From assembly GCA_963514095.1 (NCBI GenBank), contig OY741269.1, positions 24,704,718 through 24,768,717 of the forward strand: a stretch of DNA of 64,000 bases. The letters run 5' to 3'. Shown here in pieces: positions 22,970 through 35,560 of this stretch. The stretch's first letter is position 1. Each line of letters starts with the position of its first letter. The DNA comes from Eutrigla gurnardus. Its lineage: Eukaryota; Chordata; Actinopteri; Perciformes; Triglidae. A model generated the notes under the pieces. That model did no database searches, was not told where the DNA came from, and was given only the letters and a program-made list of their open reading frames with translations. Made by a program: the position numbers and the translations under genes.

Positions 22970-24223
22970 CACTGCAAAAACAGCCCTTCTAGAAAGAAGT
23001 AAAATATTCTCATATTCAATCAAATTATCTTGTATCAAGCAAAAAAATCTGCCAATGGGGTAAGCTTTTTTTGCTTGACAAGCAATTCTTAAAATAAGCC
23101 CAAATTTCTTAGCTCCGAAAGACTAAAATGAGACTTTAAACTAGACAGAAAATCTTAAACTAATCCAAATTCTTCTAAAACAAGCAATGAAAAAAACACT
23201 AATTCAAGATTAAATTACTCTCTAATTAGTCTCTTTACTAATTTAAGAAATTACACCTTAATCTGGGATTGATAATGAGCATAAAAGTAGTTAAAATAAG
23301 ACATAATTTCTTAAAACAGCATAACAAATATAAAAGTGATGTCTTAAATCAAGATACCACAACTTTCTCAGTTTTTTTTTTTTTTTTTTTTTTTTTATGG
23401 CTGGAGTGCCATGCAAGCCTTTTTTATTTTCATTATGAGAGAGACAGTGTGGAAAGGGGAGATAGAGGGGGAAGACATGCGCGAAGGAGATTGCCAGGCC
23501 GGGAGTCGAACCACTGATCTCCGCGTCGAGGCTGATACCTCCGTACATGGGGCGGCTGCCTTATCCACTGCGCCACCGGCTGAGCCTCCGAACATGGGGC
23601 GGCTGCCTCATACACTGCGCCACCGACCGCCCCAGTTAATTTTTTTTATTAACTTTGCAATACAATTGCTCAATTCAACATCCAAAAAAAAAAGGGCACT
23701 TCTGCATTCCAGATCCATCATAATCAAACAGATTGAAAAGCCAGTTTTGATTTGAACCTCTATCAAAATAATAATACATCCGTTATTGTAGCAGCATAGC
23801 AACTAAACATCATGTTGCAGCTGGTTTGCAGCATAATATCCCATATGGTTTTCAATCTCACCAAGCAACTGTCCTGTAATGAAAATGAAAATATTAATAA
23901 TAAAAACTTTTGTCCTTGTTTCATGGCATTCTTGAATTGAGATGTTGTGCAAATGGTCTTACTCTTAAAATAAGGCAAATAATCTTGGTGCCCCGCTGGG
24001 TTTGATCGTAAAACATTTTTATACTCTTTTTCTGGTTCATTCTAGCTCAAAATTAGCTGGAATATCTTATCAAGAAAAAGTAAGGCATACTTTCTTAAAA
24101 TGAGATATTTGTTCTAATGCAAAACTTGCTTGACAAGATTAATATTCTTTTTGGACAAAAAATAAGACTTATTTTCTTGATACAAGGCTTTTTTTACTTT
24201 CTTGAAATTCCATTTTTGCAGTG
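22970..24223. mobile_element. CACTG-ended non-autonomous DNA transposon inside the minisatellite
   Basis: The 1254-bp insert starts CACTGCAAAAA and ends TTTTTGCAGTG (perfect 11-bp terminal inverted repeats, continuing imperfectly with AGAAAG-AGTAAAA). It is flanked by a TG duplication (22968-22969 and 24224-24225); removing the insert plus one TG restores the minisatellite unit exactly. CACTG ends and a short duplication suggest a CACTA/EnSpm-type element, but the superfamily is an inference. There is no transposase frame. It carries a SINE at 23372-23632. Confidence 0.75.
23372..23632 (-). mobile_element. tRNA-derived SINE with duplicated A-box head
   Basis: Read on the minus strand, it has a Pol III A box TGGCGCAGTGG (23565-23575) and B box GGTTCGACTCC (23502-23512), then a C/T-rich body and a 25-base A tail (plus-strand T run 23372-23396). 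A second A-box-like copy lies 47 bp upstream in a near-perfect tandem duplication of the tRNA 5' half. CAGTT at both sides (23369-23373 and 23633-23637) is a possible target duplication. The family name is not assigned. Confidence 0.75.
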
Positions 24224-24227
24224 TGGT

Positions 24228-24581
24228 GGGACCCACTGAGGCTACAGACCTATTACAGACCAGTGGTGGGACCCACTATGACTACAGACCTATTACAGAC
24301 CAGTGGTGGGACCCACTGAGACTACAGACCTATTACAGACCAGTGGTAGGACCCACTGATTCTACAGACCTATTACAGACCAGTGGTGGGACCCACTGAT
24401 TCTACAGACCTATTACAGACCAGTGGTGGGACCCACTGAGGCTACAGACCTATTACAGACCAGTGGTAGGACCCACTGAGACTACAGACCTATTACAGAC
24501 CAGTGGTGGGACCCACTGAGACTACAGACCTATTACAGACCAGTGGTGGGACCCACTGAGGCTACAGACCTATTACAGACC
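24228..24581. repeat. 40-bp minisatellite, right block (9 units)
   Basis: Continuation of the array at 22812-22969, with units from 24228 to 24548 at exact 40-bp spacing. Variant positions (GAGG, GAGA, TATG, GATT after CCACT) recur between units, as in unequal exchange. The last unit breaks off into the right part of the TTAA element. Confidence 0.93.
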
Positions 24582-24810
24582 TCACTTGCAGAAACTAAAA
24601 GCAACATCGCCATCTTGCTTGGAAGCTTGCGCCTGCGGAGCTGTGCATTGTGGGAGTTGTTGTCTTCTATCCGCATGTGCCAAAAAGTCACTGTCTGCCT
24701 TTTTCTCAGTCAAGAAGGCACCATATTCTAAATGTATTTTACATTTCGACTACTTATATAACCCACTTTCAACACAGATCCATGTTTCCACCGGTGAAGT
24801 ACCCCTTTAA

Positions 24811-27800
24811 CTTTGCCGTGCTCTTTCCTGGTCAATGTGCGGCCCACCAGCTGATTATGTCCTGGCTCAATAACACTACTAAGAGAGATTTTTCACGGTG
24901 TCAGTGAGGCCTTTGGCTAGGCTGGCACTGTTTTCTAGCCCAGCGGTTGGTTACGGCTGAAGGTCCATGCACAGCGGAGGCTCTGACAGGGAAAGGCAGC
25001 CATGTATATAGGTTTGGAAAAACCATGCTGCAAGCCACCAGGGCTTTCCAATACTGACAGATGGCAGGGAGCGGCTCTCGAGAAAAAAAGGGGCATCGTG
25101 AGATTGAAGAGTTGGAGTCTGGCGGACGTTGGTGCACTCCACCCTTCTTATCTCAGTATCATGATTCAGCATGAATCGGAGGGGGGTTGACATGTTTTTT
25201 CCCCCCATGTGCCAAACACAAGTCAGCTGTGAGGGCCGTTTCTTCATTGCATTTAATTTGATTCTGTGCCCTTATGAGGAATGTCTATGTGTCTGTTTGT
25301 TTCTGCACATTTGTCAGAGAGGACAGTCTAGCACAGAGCCAGAGAGCTGGCCCCCGTGTTCACACTTTTGCAGTGGGAGGTGAACTGTAAGGTGCCAGCG
25401 AACCCCATCAGAATTATATAACACAGACTACTGCACAGTGAAACAGCTCACACCGGGAGATGCAGGGCTTGCATTGTGCCGTATCTCCCGTCCTCTCATC
25501 CGCTCCTTATCACTAAAGCACATTCATTTTTTGGGAGCCAGAGAGCAACACATTTTTACCATCCAGTTTCACCACTTGTTGTAAAAAGCAATCTGCATGT
25601 GCAACATTTGAGGGTAATAAATCTACTGTTTAGCAGCAATAAAATGCAAGACGGAGCGAGTTCCACTGGATCATCAGTTTTGATTGTATAAGTGCATTAA
25701 AGCGTTTTATGTCAAGCATTCATCTACTGCTGCCGATTGTTGGAAGCCCGTTTATCATTTTACATAATGCTTCTGGTCTGAAGTTTGGGAAAAGAAAAAA
25801 AAATCCATCATTAAGAAGAACTTTCTTCGAAAATTCTGTTCTATAAACAGAAGCATTTTTTCCCAGACAAACACACTTTGAGATTGCAGTATTCCTCGCT
25901 AACACTATCAACGTGTCAAGTCCAGCAAATCTGGACGGATCCAAGAGTACAAGGAGTGATGTTGGCGCAACGTCTGAGACCCGACGCTGTTCTTCAAATG
26001 GATTCAGAGAACCCCACAGATAAAGTGTTTACAGGGGCGAGAGGCGATCTCACTTGATGATTCCCATGTGTCTGTGCAAAAAATGCAATATCTACACCCT
26101 TTGCTTCCATTAAGGCGAGGCCAGCGAAATATCGCAAAATATCATTTCTCAAATGGTTTTGTCGGGTTTTGTCTCGCAGACTCTTGTTTATTGCTGCACA
26201 TCACTTTTGGGGACCACTTGAAAAGGAAAGAAATCAATGCCCCTCATGCTCCAACCCCCCGGCAGAATAAAGCGGGTATCACTCACTCTGCGCCCCTTTG
26301 TGTCAAAAGAATACTGGTTCCATTATGAAACATCCTTTAACCCTTTAATTAAAGCCCAACGAGAGTAATTAGAACTATTAGAGCATGCATACTCGTTTGG
26401 TGCCAAAGCTGTTTATAGATGCTAATAGAACAGTGAATATGCTTCAGCTTCTAATCAATTATGAAACATCATTCTTGAAGCTTTCACACGAGCGCTCTGC
26501 TTTTTGTGTGTTGTATATTCCCGTGGCAGAGGAGAGGAAAATGAAAATGAGATAAGAGGTAGAGTGAGGGGAATTTGACAGATGGACGGAGAAAAAGGGA
26601 AAGAGGAGATCGCCTGGCGGTAAACAATACTCTGAGACTGTAATTAAGTGACCTGATTTCAATTAGGAGCATTATGTTGGGAGGGGGGGGATGTTTTTTT
26701 TTGCAGTTTGACGCACTCAACCATACATTTGATCCCACAATTCTTCTCCCGTTATCTTTACCTTCGTCTAATTCATTGCACTTCATTCACTTCGAGTCTC
26801 ACGTCACCACCTTGCTGCCGGGCTGACAGTTAACTGAGGAGGTAATCTGATCGCCGTATAACAATGGCTAACGTGGGGGAAAGGGGGAGAGCGGCTTCAG
26901 AGCGGCCTTTTTTTAATGCGTCATCTGGCTGTGCTCTTGGCAGTGACACAGTCCTGGCAGAGGGGTGATTAATGTGATAGGTGAAATTTGTCTCGTTATG
27001 TTGACACCGGCTAATAAATGCCTTGTAAACAGCCAGTCACAGCTGTTAATGCATCATCATAATCCAGGATTAGGAGGTGCCAGCCATGGCCAATAAATGC
27101 AATTAGGCACTGACAAAATTAATTCGCCTATATACTCTGACTTTCCTGCGCTCCGGTCCGTTCTGGAGGAAACTCAAGTGTGTCGTGTGATTCTTCGCCC
27201 GGGTCACAAGGGGATAAGCACGCTAAAAGCCTCCCCCCCCGTTAAATAAAGAACATCTAACTCAATTTGCGTTTCAATCCATAATTTGTGGAATATTAAC
27301 TCCGAGTCAGATTGAAATAAAAACGAATAGCCCCGCTTCGCTCCCCTAATCGATTTGGAATCGTGGAATTATAAACAAGGGGAGTCGGCTATGGACGGAG
27401 AAAACAACCCAAATAAATACAGAGCGAGTGGAACAATGTTATCGAGATGAAACATCATCCAGCAAATACTGTGTTTTATTCTTACATCTCTCGGAGGGAA
27501 AGCCGAGGCAGGTGACTTTTAAACGGGACTGGCTGTTAGAGAGGTCACCAAGAGAGCCATTAACTTCCTGTCACTCATCTCCGTCACGCCTCATTGGTGG
27601 AAAATTGTGATGCATTTCTTCATGTTTTTTTCCTCACGGCGCTTATTTTTAGCACCTGGGACTTTGGTCCGGTGTTTTTCTGAAGATTTTCAAAAGCCCC
27701 ATCCCACCAACCCAACACTCACCCCTCACACCGAGTCAGCACGTCCTATTACCAGAGTGATGGTCAATTGAGATGATCAATTTGCATAATGGAGCATTAA

Positions 27801-30673
27801 ATTGGGCCCATCACAACCCACCTTTCAGCAGTTTGCTCCCATGCAGGGCTCACTGAGAGTGGCAATTGCTCTTGAAGGGGTGGCATGTATCCTCCTCACT
27901 GGAGTATTCTTCCACCATGCAGGCTGGTGAGCAAAGCACCAGTCACTGAATAATGTAGGCTCTTATTCATGAGAAATATGGTACTGGATTGAAAAGTTCA
28001 TGCAAAAGGAAGTCTAAGAATGAGGCTTAAAATATTAAAGTAGAATCAAAACTCAGATTGAGATCTTTTAACTCACATTTCCCTTTGTCGTATTGTTGTG
28101 TCTGCTTTGCTCGAAAAAAAAAAGTAGAGCTCTCTTTAATAATTCTCAACATCATATGTCTTTTTTTTCTTCAAAGTGTCAAAAAAATCATCCCATCCTC
28201 TGTGCTCATCCATTCCCATTAGCTTAACGATGTCCTTAATTGCAGCGTCCGTCCTCGTGGTGACCACTGGTCATTCCTTGGACACAGAACAGATCATTTT
28301 GATTAACACCCACCAAGGAAATCTAAGGCCGTTATCCTAGGCAGATTAGTTGAGCCTTTAAGAAGCATGTCAGAGCCTAAAGACCTGTGACGAATTGCAT
28401 CCGAGGAGCCGTTCAGATCTGAGGCCGGCGGGCCGTGATTGATGTGTGAGCCGTGTGAGTGGCAGGGAGGGTGGGGGTTGGAATGAGATAGAGCCGTCAT
28501 GGCCTTGCTCCTCCACCGTGTTGCCTTTGTTTGAGGGGTTTCCTCTGGGGAGAGTGCTGTCCGTGAACAATATGGCAGAAGCTCCTTGGTGTGCAGGTTT
28601 TTGTTAAGGGGCCCATTTGTAAGTGCCCATTTGGCATGGTAAGTAGTGGCTGGAAGCTCACATACACATACAGCCTCATTCAGGTCATTTTTTACACCAA
28701 TTTGATGTTTAAAAGAGAAAAAAAAGCCTTTCTACTCAATGAAAAAAAAAAAACACTTTTCCTGTAAAGAGCACTGCGTGTATAAGTGATTTGCTCATGT
28801 CATGAATAGAAACGGGGAAAACTTTAATTCCCATGAGTGAATGCTACCTTTTCCCGCCACAGGCAGCCTGCCGGGCCGCTGGCAGCCGATCAGCCATGCA
28901 TGACAGGTGATTGACATTAAAGAACTATGGGATTCAGAAGCAGTCGTGAGGCATTGGTCTGATGTTTTTATGAACCTTTCGTCTCGTGACATTGCAGGCA
29001 AGCCTCTTTGGGTCCGTATATGCGAGACTATGTGTGGAGCCTCTAAACAGCCTGGTTGGTGGGGAGATTAATTGGCGCATGCATCGATGTGATCCAATTT
29101 ACCTCCATCAGATGAAACACAATAGCAAAGGTCCCCTTACCAGGCAGTGGTGAAATACATCTGAAGGTCTCCTTCCCCATTCACTGTCTGGTCTGGTTAG
29201 TGCGACAGCAACCTGGTGCCTCTACTCAAGGCTGTCTCCAAGGCCAGAGCGAAAAAACAGCCTGCTATCTGACTAGAAATGTAACACTTTCTTCATTCCA
29301 TTTTTTAAATGTCACGCCCGAGAGAGAGTATTTGCTCAGGTACGCTCCACAGCCATACCATTTGCATAAATGGAGAATCAATTATTTCGGCCCTGATGGA
29401 GCTGATTATGCACGGACAATAAAGGCAGAAGGTAAGAAGTCATAATTACACGATGACCTATGTCGCCTTTTCCACCATCGCCGGTGTACCACCGCCATGT
29501 TGGTATTTCAAGGATGAGCCGGTAATTACCTGATAAGAACTGCTAGAAAAGTAGGTGAAGCGGATTGGCCTCTTTTTGCACATCTTTCACGGCGTGCTTT
29601 CATTGCAACATGGACAAACTCACCCCCTATTACTCATTCAGCCCACTCTCAACACGCAAAACAAGACGCTCCCATCACACGCATCCACAGCAGAAAAACG
29701 TTGACTCTTCCATTTCCATTTTGACGTCGAATACAACCAGTGTGTCAGATTCTACGTACTGCTGCCCATTTGATGATATTATCCAGTGTATCGCTCTGCG
29801 GGCCGAGGAGCACGATTCAAATGGCTCTATCTCCCCAGGCAGAGGTGCTGTGATGTGCCAGCCACTCGGCAGCGCAGGCACAAGCAGCCAGTGCACAGAA
29901 GTGGGTCTTACTGTGTCACGCCTGTCAGAATGAGAGAGGAGGTAACAGAGATGCAGATAGAGTGAGGAAGGGCAATATGTGTGTGAGAGAGAAGGAGAGG
30001 GGGGAGGGAGGGCTTCAAGGTTTATCTCCCTGCTGAATAACCTCCTCTCTGCTGGATGCCAGAGGAAATGTCACAGGGGTACTATTAAAGGGCCGCAAAT
30101 GACTATTTGCTAAATGAGAATTGTGCCAACATCTTTTATACCAATCAGGACCAGGAGCAACCTCCGAGCCATTAACCCTTTTACCAAAAATCACGCACTC
30201 CCATGCCTCATTTGTGAATCAGTGCTTTCTAAGAGACCACCAAGCATGGAAAGCATGGATTGCTTCTACTTTGAAAAGATTCCTACCGGAGTCGTGGTGG
30301 GAATAACACGGCGGAGCTCCGCTGAATTAAGAGTGGTATTAGCAAAGAACGCGTTGCGAGATGCTATAAATTATTTACATCACTGGAAAAACAGCATCCT
30401 CTTTTGAGGACGACTTTAAAAGGTTCCCCCTCTTCCCAACCTTCGTAGTGATGTTGACTATATTAGCAAGCGGCGTGCGTGTGTTTATATCAGTCAGAGC
30501 GGGAATCAGTGTGAGATCAGACAACACCTCGTCATTCCCACTCTGCCGTCCCACAGCTTGCTTTGAAGGGCCTGGCTGCAAAGAATAATGAGGATGCAAG
30601 GTCATTCGGGATGACTTGGGTACCAGCCCACACAAACACAGAGATATATCACCGTGGAAGATCTAGAAAATGC
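24811..30673. other. Gene-free region with conserved-noncoding-like stretches
   Basis: No exon, tRNA or other RNA gene recognised. Several stretches have few repeats and clustered homeodomain-like TAATTA/TTAATG words: about 26340-26470, 26990-27140, 27740-27860, 28860-29110 and 29320-29450. This texture is typical of deeply conserved vertebrate enhancers, but conservation cannot be judged from one sequence. Confidence 0.3.
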
Positions 30674-30975
30674 TTAAAGGGATACTTCACACATTTGCAT
30701 TAAGCTGTATCGTTAGAAACTCAGTAGTATTTTTGAATGGTCCTGCATTATTCCCTCAGAGACGGAGATCTCCGTATTTCTATTCTGAAAAACAGCCTCC
30801 GATGATGCAAATATTGTCATTTTGTGTCATCAGAGGCTGCTTTGGTTAGAGGGGGTGAGACTACAACACTTTCCTCATGTTTTCAACCCAGTTATGGGGG
30901 GCGGGACCCCCTTTTCTCGCTAAAAAAGACACCAAATTCAAAATGTATTTTACACTGGTGAAGTATTCCTTTTAA
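30674..30975. mobile_element. TTAA-bounded inverted-repeat MITE, short copy
   Basis: The 302-bp element begins TTAAAGGGATACTTCAC and ends GTGAAGTATTCCTTTTAA, with TTAA at both limits. It shares the internal hairpin and the text through GGTGAGACTACAACACT with the copy at 22598-24810. It lacks the 40-bp minisatellite, carrying a single GGGACCC in that place, so it shows the pre-expansion state. Confidence 0.8.
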
Positions 30976-31678
30976 AGGAAGAAAGTAAAGCCTAAAGAAG
31001 TGTTATGGAGGTAGAGAAATGATAGAAAGTTAGATATCACGTCAAGGTTGATGCAGAGAGCAGGCACCCACATAAAATGTGCTGTATTATATGACATCGT
31101 GACAATTGCAGGTCAAATACTTGACATTTGTGAAATCATGGTGATCGGTCTCCTTAGCAGCTGTTACCACTCTTAAATGAGCAGTTGGATCACAAAAAAA
31201 AGCATGAATGGGGTTGCTGAGCAACTGTGTGGATTTTTTTTTTTTTGGTTGGCTGAATAGGAAACACACTGTAAGAGGGAGACACAGTTGGAAATACAGT
31301 ATTCTATTCGTTTACAATTAACCCGGTTGAGGCTCTGCAAACCATGAGGTTGGCATGCTTGTCTCCTTGACGGACGCGAGAATAAATGTGACCTAATGGT
31401 GGACCGTCCAATCGTCAGGCACCGAATTCTCCCTTCTTGCACGTCTCAGACTCCAAAACTTCCTCGCAAATCATGCCACATTGCCGCCACCTTCTCGAGA
31501 CAGCTGGGCGCAATTGTGTCTGGCAGATGTCAAGGCATCCTGGCAAAGCAACAGAAATCTGGGACAGTTGGACTCAGGCAACAAGCAGACGGTCCATCTT
31601 CTTAATTCATGCCACCACAAGAGGACAGTGTTGATGTATCAGCCCAGAGGCTTGTTTATTAATATTGATGTCCACACT

Positions 31679-31683
<5 letters not shown>
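30976..31683. other. Gene-free stretch
   Basis: Nothing recognised apart from short T and A runs. Confidence 0.4.

Positions 31684-31742
<59 letters not shown>
31684..31742. repeat. (AT)n microsatellite
   Basis: About 29 AT units. It can extrude as a cruciform and gives artefactual Ile-Tyr frames. Confidence 0.95.
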
Positions 31743-31747
<5 letters not shown>

Positions 31748-34315
31748 CAAACTACTTGAGTTTAACATAACACACTTTGGATGAAAAGGTAAGCAGGAAT
31801 ATGCTTTCATCATCATCAGCAAATTAGCTTATTAAATAGTTGAGAAGCCTCTTATTTCATACTCTATCTGAGAGAATGTATGTGTGTGTGGGCTATATGG
31901 CTGGCTATTTCACTCTCTAATAACCTCTGGTGAAATGAGAGTTTTGGGGATTGAGATAACAGCCGATTATCACTCTGTGTTATTGTGATAAGCGTGCAAA
32001 AAGAAAACTACACAGAGACACAGGGCATAGCCAATTATGAATATGAAAACCTATTCATCGAGTCAAACCCTATTCTTTTCAGACTGTAACAGCCTGACAC
32101 AATAGATATCCTCTGCTGATTCCCAAATGACTTCCTGTCATGTTGATACAGATACAGGTTTAGTTGGAGTCCACGGGTGCGGTGAATTATAAACGCGGAT
32201 GCCTAATCACTGAGCAAACACTCCAGTGCATTATTGTCTCATTCCCATAAACACAGAGTCATCTTCGCCGTCATTCATGCAGCATGGACGTCCATGAGGG
32301 GTATGATTATCATAGAGGACACCTAGTCAGTGGGAAAAAATACAGATTTATGCTGACAGCACGTCTCTCCGTATCCCACTCAAACGGATGCAGATGTCAG
32401 TATAACGTATTTCATATGCATCATTATGGGCATGTGATGAGGATGAGGGCACGTCCCCGTATTTCCATAAATATCCTATCATTTCGATACAAAATAGAGG
32501 TTGAGCGGATGTCTGTGATTGTGGTATTGCGGTGTCTTTTTCCCAGCAGTCCTATTAAATCACACTTATGTTAATGCCGACTTGGGGTTATTGGATATTT
32601 GTGCTTAAGTTGAACATCACAATGTAAATTTAAATGCAGTTCTTTATCTCATATTGATACAGAGTGAGATCACTGGTGACAATAATAAAAAAACACCTAC
32701 TTCCATACGACAAACTAATCATATACAAATGTATGTGTAGTGATGCATAGCATACTGTTTTCCGCATTAGTATATGCACTTAACTGTTTTGTACCACCAG
32801 GAAAAGATGCAATTTATATAGACATATAAACGTGCATCCATGGAAGGTCACTGACCTTTGCAAACTCACGATGACGGCGAGGGATTCACCGTGAGATACG
32901 GGCTAACGCATAAACCTCGGGAAAGCCACAACTCGTCTTTTGTACAAATGAAACAAATGAGATATACTGTGAATTATTTAGTGAATTAGTGTTCATTACC
33001 TTTAATTACTTTGTTTTAATTAGTGAGCAATGGAGGTGCTAGTGTGCAGAGACAAGCGAGCTGCGAGCCCTTTCTTCCAGTCGGTTTCCTCAGCTAAGCT
33101 TACCAGTTGCTGGCTAGCTATATATATATATATATATATATTCAACAAACTGATATGACAGCGGTATCCATCCTCTCATCTAAGTTTCAGCAAGAAAATG
33201 TTTGAAAAAAGATTTTTCAAAAATGTCCAATATCAAAAAAGTCAAACATTGCTTCAAATGCACATTTTTGTGGTTCAAAGATGTTGTTTGAGCTGTTTTA
33301 CCATCCGTACCTCGTTTTTTTGTAGGTATGAGGAGCTTTCATCTTTCCCTTTTGCATGGTATTGTGGAAGAAAAGTGTAGATATTCTGCATTTCCTGACT
33401 TTTTTTTGGAGTCTACTTCATTTCCCCACTTTCCTTTAATTTGGCCTCGACTCAAAACTGTCTTGGATTCTGGGAATTGTGGCAAAAACATTATGAAACA
33501 CATTAAATAAGACACATGCAGACACGAGCCTGACAGTAAGTAATGCCAAAGCAAATTAGTCCCAAAGCCATTCACTCTGTGAAAAAACCACAGCATACAC
33601 ACCTTTATTAGAAGCAAACAAATAAACACATACTTGGTGATAATCCCTACCCTTCTGTTTACCCTCCTTCAGTTGTCTATTGCGTTTCAGGGACAGAGAG
33701 GCAGAAAATGAATGATTGTAATGACTTGTGCTTACAGAAGAGGACCCTGCACCTCTTTCTGATAGAATCCTGTTGGCATGCTGAGTGTAGCCTGCTCAGA
33801 AATGTCTCGGGGGAGGAGGGCGTTCCCGTCATCTTCACTGCTTGTCATCCCAAACCACCGGAAACGCCACAACGTTGAAATGGAAACGCTATAAATATTG
33901 AACACAACATTCCTGCAGACGCCAAAATAAAAAAAATAAAAATCGGGAAGGAAAACGGAGATGCTGAGTGTTGTGGTGTGCCAGCTAAGCTCGCTATCAA
34001 CGTAGGATTATCTGTTAGTAAAATGCAAATAGTCACATTTGCCTTTAGCAACCCAATCAAGGCAGTGTGCTTTTTCCCATAAACCTCCATTCACATTAAT
34101 GCCGATCATGAAATGTAATGCCAGGATTCGGTATATATATAACTCCTTCGAGGTAAACCAGTGCAACGTGTTACACTGCTGCCCTTTCACCTCCATATAA
34201 TACTCCATACGTCTCCAATCCACTTCCCACTCCTGCTCCTGGCTTCTTTTCTCTTCATCACGGAGCAGGTTCCCATGAATGCAAGCTGACCCCGAATGCC
34301 TCCTCAGTATGCAGG

Positions 34316-34318
<3 letters not shown>
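31743..34318. other. Gene-free region
   Basis: No exon recognised. Low-repeat TAAT-containing stretches at about 31900-32580 and 32860-33110 look like noncoding regulatory DNA, at low confidence. A short (AT)11 lies at 33119-33141. Confidence 0.3.

Positions 34319-34349
<31 letters not shown>
34319..34349. repeat. (GT)n microsatellite
   Basis: About 15 GT units. Confidence 0.93.
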
Positions 34350-34353
<4 letters not shown>

Positions 34354-34789
34354 TTGTGGAGAGTGTCGGTATGTCCACAGTCAGGGTTGCAAGAATGTCT
34401 TATATATCAAAATGGGTGTTCTTTTGTCCCACGTCCATGAATCAGCCTTTTCACTTTTACGAAGACTGATTCATGACAGGGACGTTTTTAGGGTGAAGCC
34501 ATTAATGGGTGATACTTTGTTATGCACCATCTAAATGCGACATTTCCTCGTTTATTTTTCTCGCATTAGTTTGTTTTGCGATAAATAAACCCGGTGTCAC
34601 AGCGTGAAATAAACAGAGTGTCACTTCAAAGTTACGAAAGGGATAAAGCATTGATGTTCTTTGTTCCTATAAACTTTTTTTTCTCTCTCCGAGAGATAAA
34701 CAATTAAAGAGTAAAAGAGTTCTATTCTCCGAAGCACTAGACCACGAGAGCTATGTCCTAAATTAGTCCCTTGTGTGTTCACTCATGCA

Positions 34790-35140
34790 CACGATGCCGT
34801 ACACCCGTGGCTCCCGATCTGGGGGTCAGGGCTACTTCAAAGGGTCCCAAGACAAATCTGAGGGGTCATGAGATCATTTAACTGATGTGAAGAAAAATGG
34901 GGGGCTGCTCCGTTTTTTACTTATCTTATCCCCCCCTGTGAAATACTTTAAACTGTTCAGGGCTCTAAGGCTCCTTCAAATCAAACAGTCTGTGAGGAAA
35001 ATATATATATATATATACTTTTTGATGAACTCTTACTATTTCCACACCAATGCAATAACCTGTGATGAAAAAAAATCGTTGGCCAACGTCTTATACGACA
35101 CTCAATATTTGACAGAGGGAAGAAATACGGTTTGGACACT
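34790..35140 (+). mobile_element. Degraded hAT-like element fragment
   Basis: GTGGCTCCCGATCTGGGGGT, then a GGGTCCCAAGACAAATCTGA-like line and GGGGTCATGAGATCATTTAA, resemble the 5' part of Charlie-type hAT elements, which begin near CAGTGGTTCCCAACCTGGGG. No matching right terminus was found, so it is a truncated or decayed copy. Confidence 0.45.
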
Positions 35141-35522
35141 TAATCTGCTGTTGCCAATAATTCATTATTATGGCTGACAGGTGCAGAGCTTCACTACAGT
35201 AATTTGCACATCTATTCATTGTAATATATTGCACTAAGTTCACGGTGCACTATATAGAATGCAGTTCTTAATAAAAGAGAGTGGGAAAGGGGAGTTGTTG
35301 GATTTGCATCTAAGCTTCCATTGACTTTGGCACGTAGCTATGTAGCTACTTTAAGAGCCTCATTTTGAGTTTTTGCAGCTTTCATTGTCGATTTTGCATG
35401 AAGGTGATGAGTATTAAATCACATCCTCGATCATATCAGCAGTGGGCAACACAGTTTGCATACAGGCCAATAACTTCTCCATGCATAGTGTGGATAAAAT
35501 CGCATATTGTGTATTGTCTTGC

Positions 35523-35560
<38 letters not shown>

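Larger units (their letters stand above)
22598..24810. mobile_element. TTAA-bounded inverted-repeat DNA element, expanded and invaded
   Basis: The left end TTAAGGGGATACTTCACC mirrors the right end GGTGAAGTACCCCTTTAA, and both finish in TTAA, the target of piggyBac and Kolobok elements. It matches the 302-bp copy at 30674-30975 at both ends and through the internal hairpin GCCTCCGATGATGCAAA / TTTTGCATCATCAGAGGC (22709-22752). No transposase frame is present, so it is non-autonomous. Its extra length comes from the minisatellite and the inserted elements described separately. The superfamily assignment rests only on the TTAA ends. Confidence 0.75.

Noticed and set aside
23495..23580. Genuine tRNA gene on the minus strand
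   Set aside because: A and B boxes are present, but the body, poly-A tail and position inside a transposon identify a SINE. No cloverleaf with a proper anticodon stem was evident.
22812..24581. CRISPR-like regular spacing of a 40-bp sequence
   Set aside because: Units are directly contiguous with no unique spacers, and the genome is vertebrate. It is a minisatellite.
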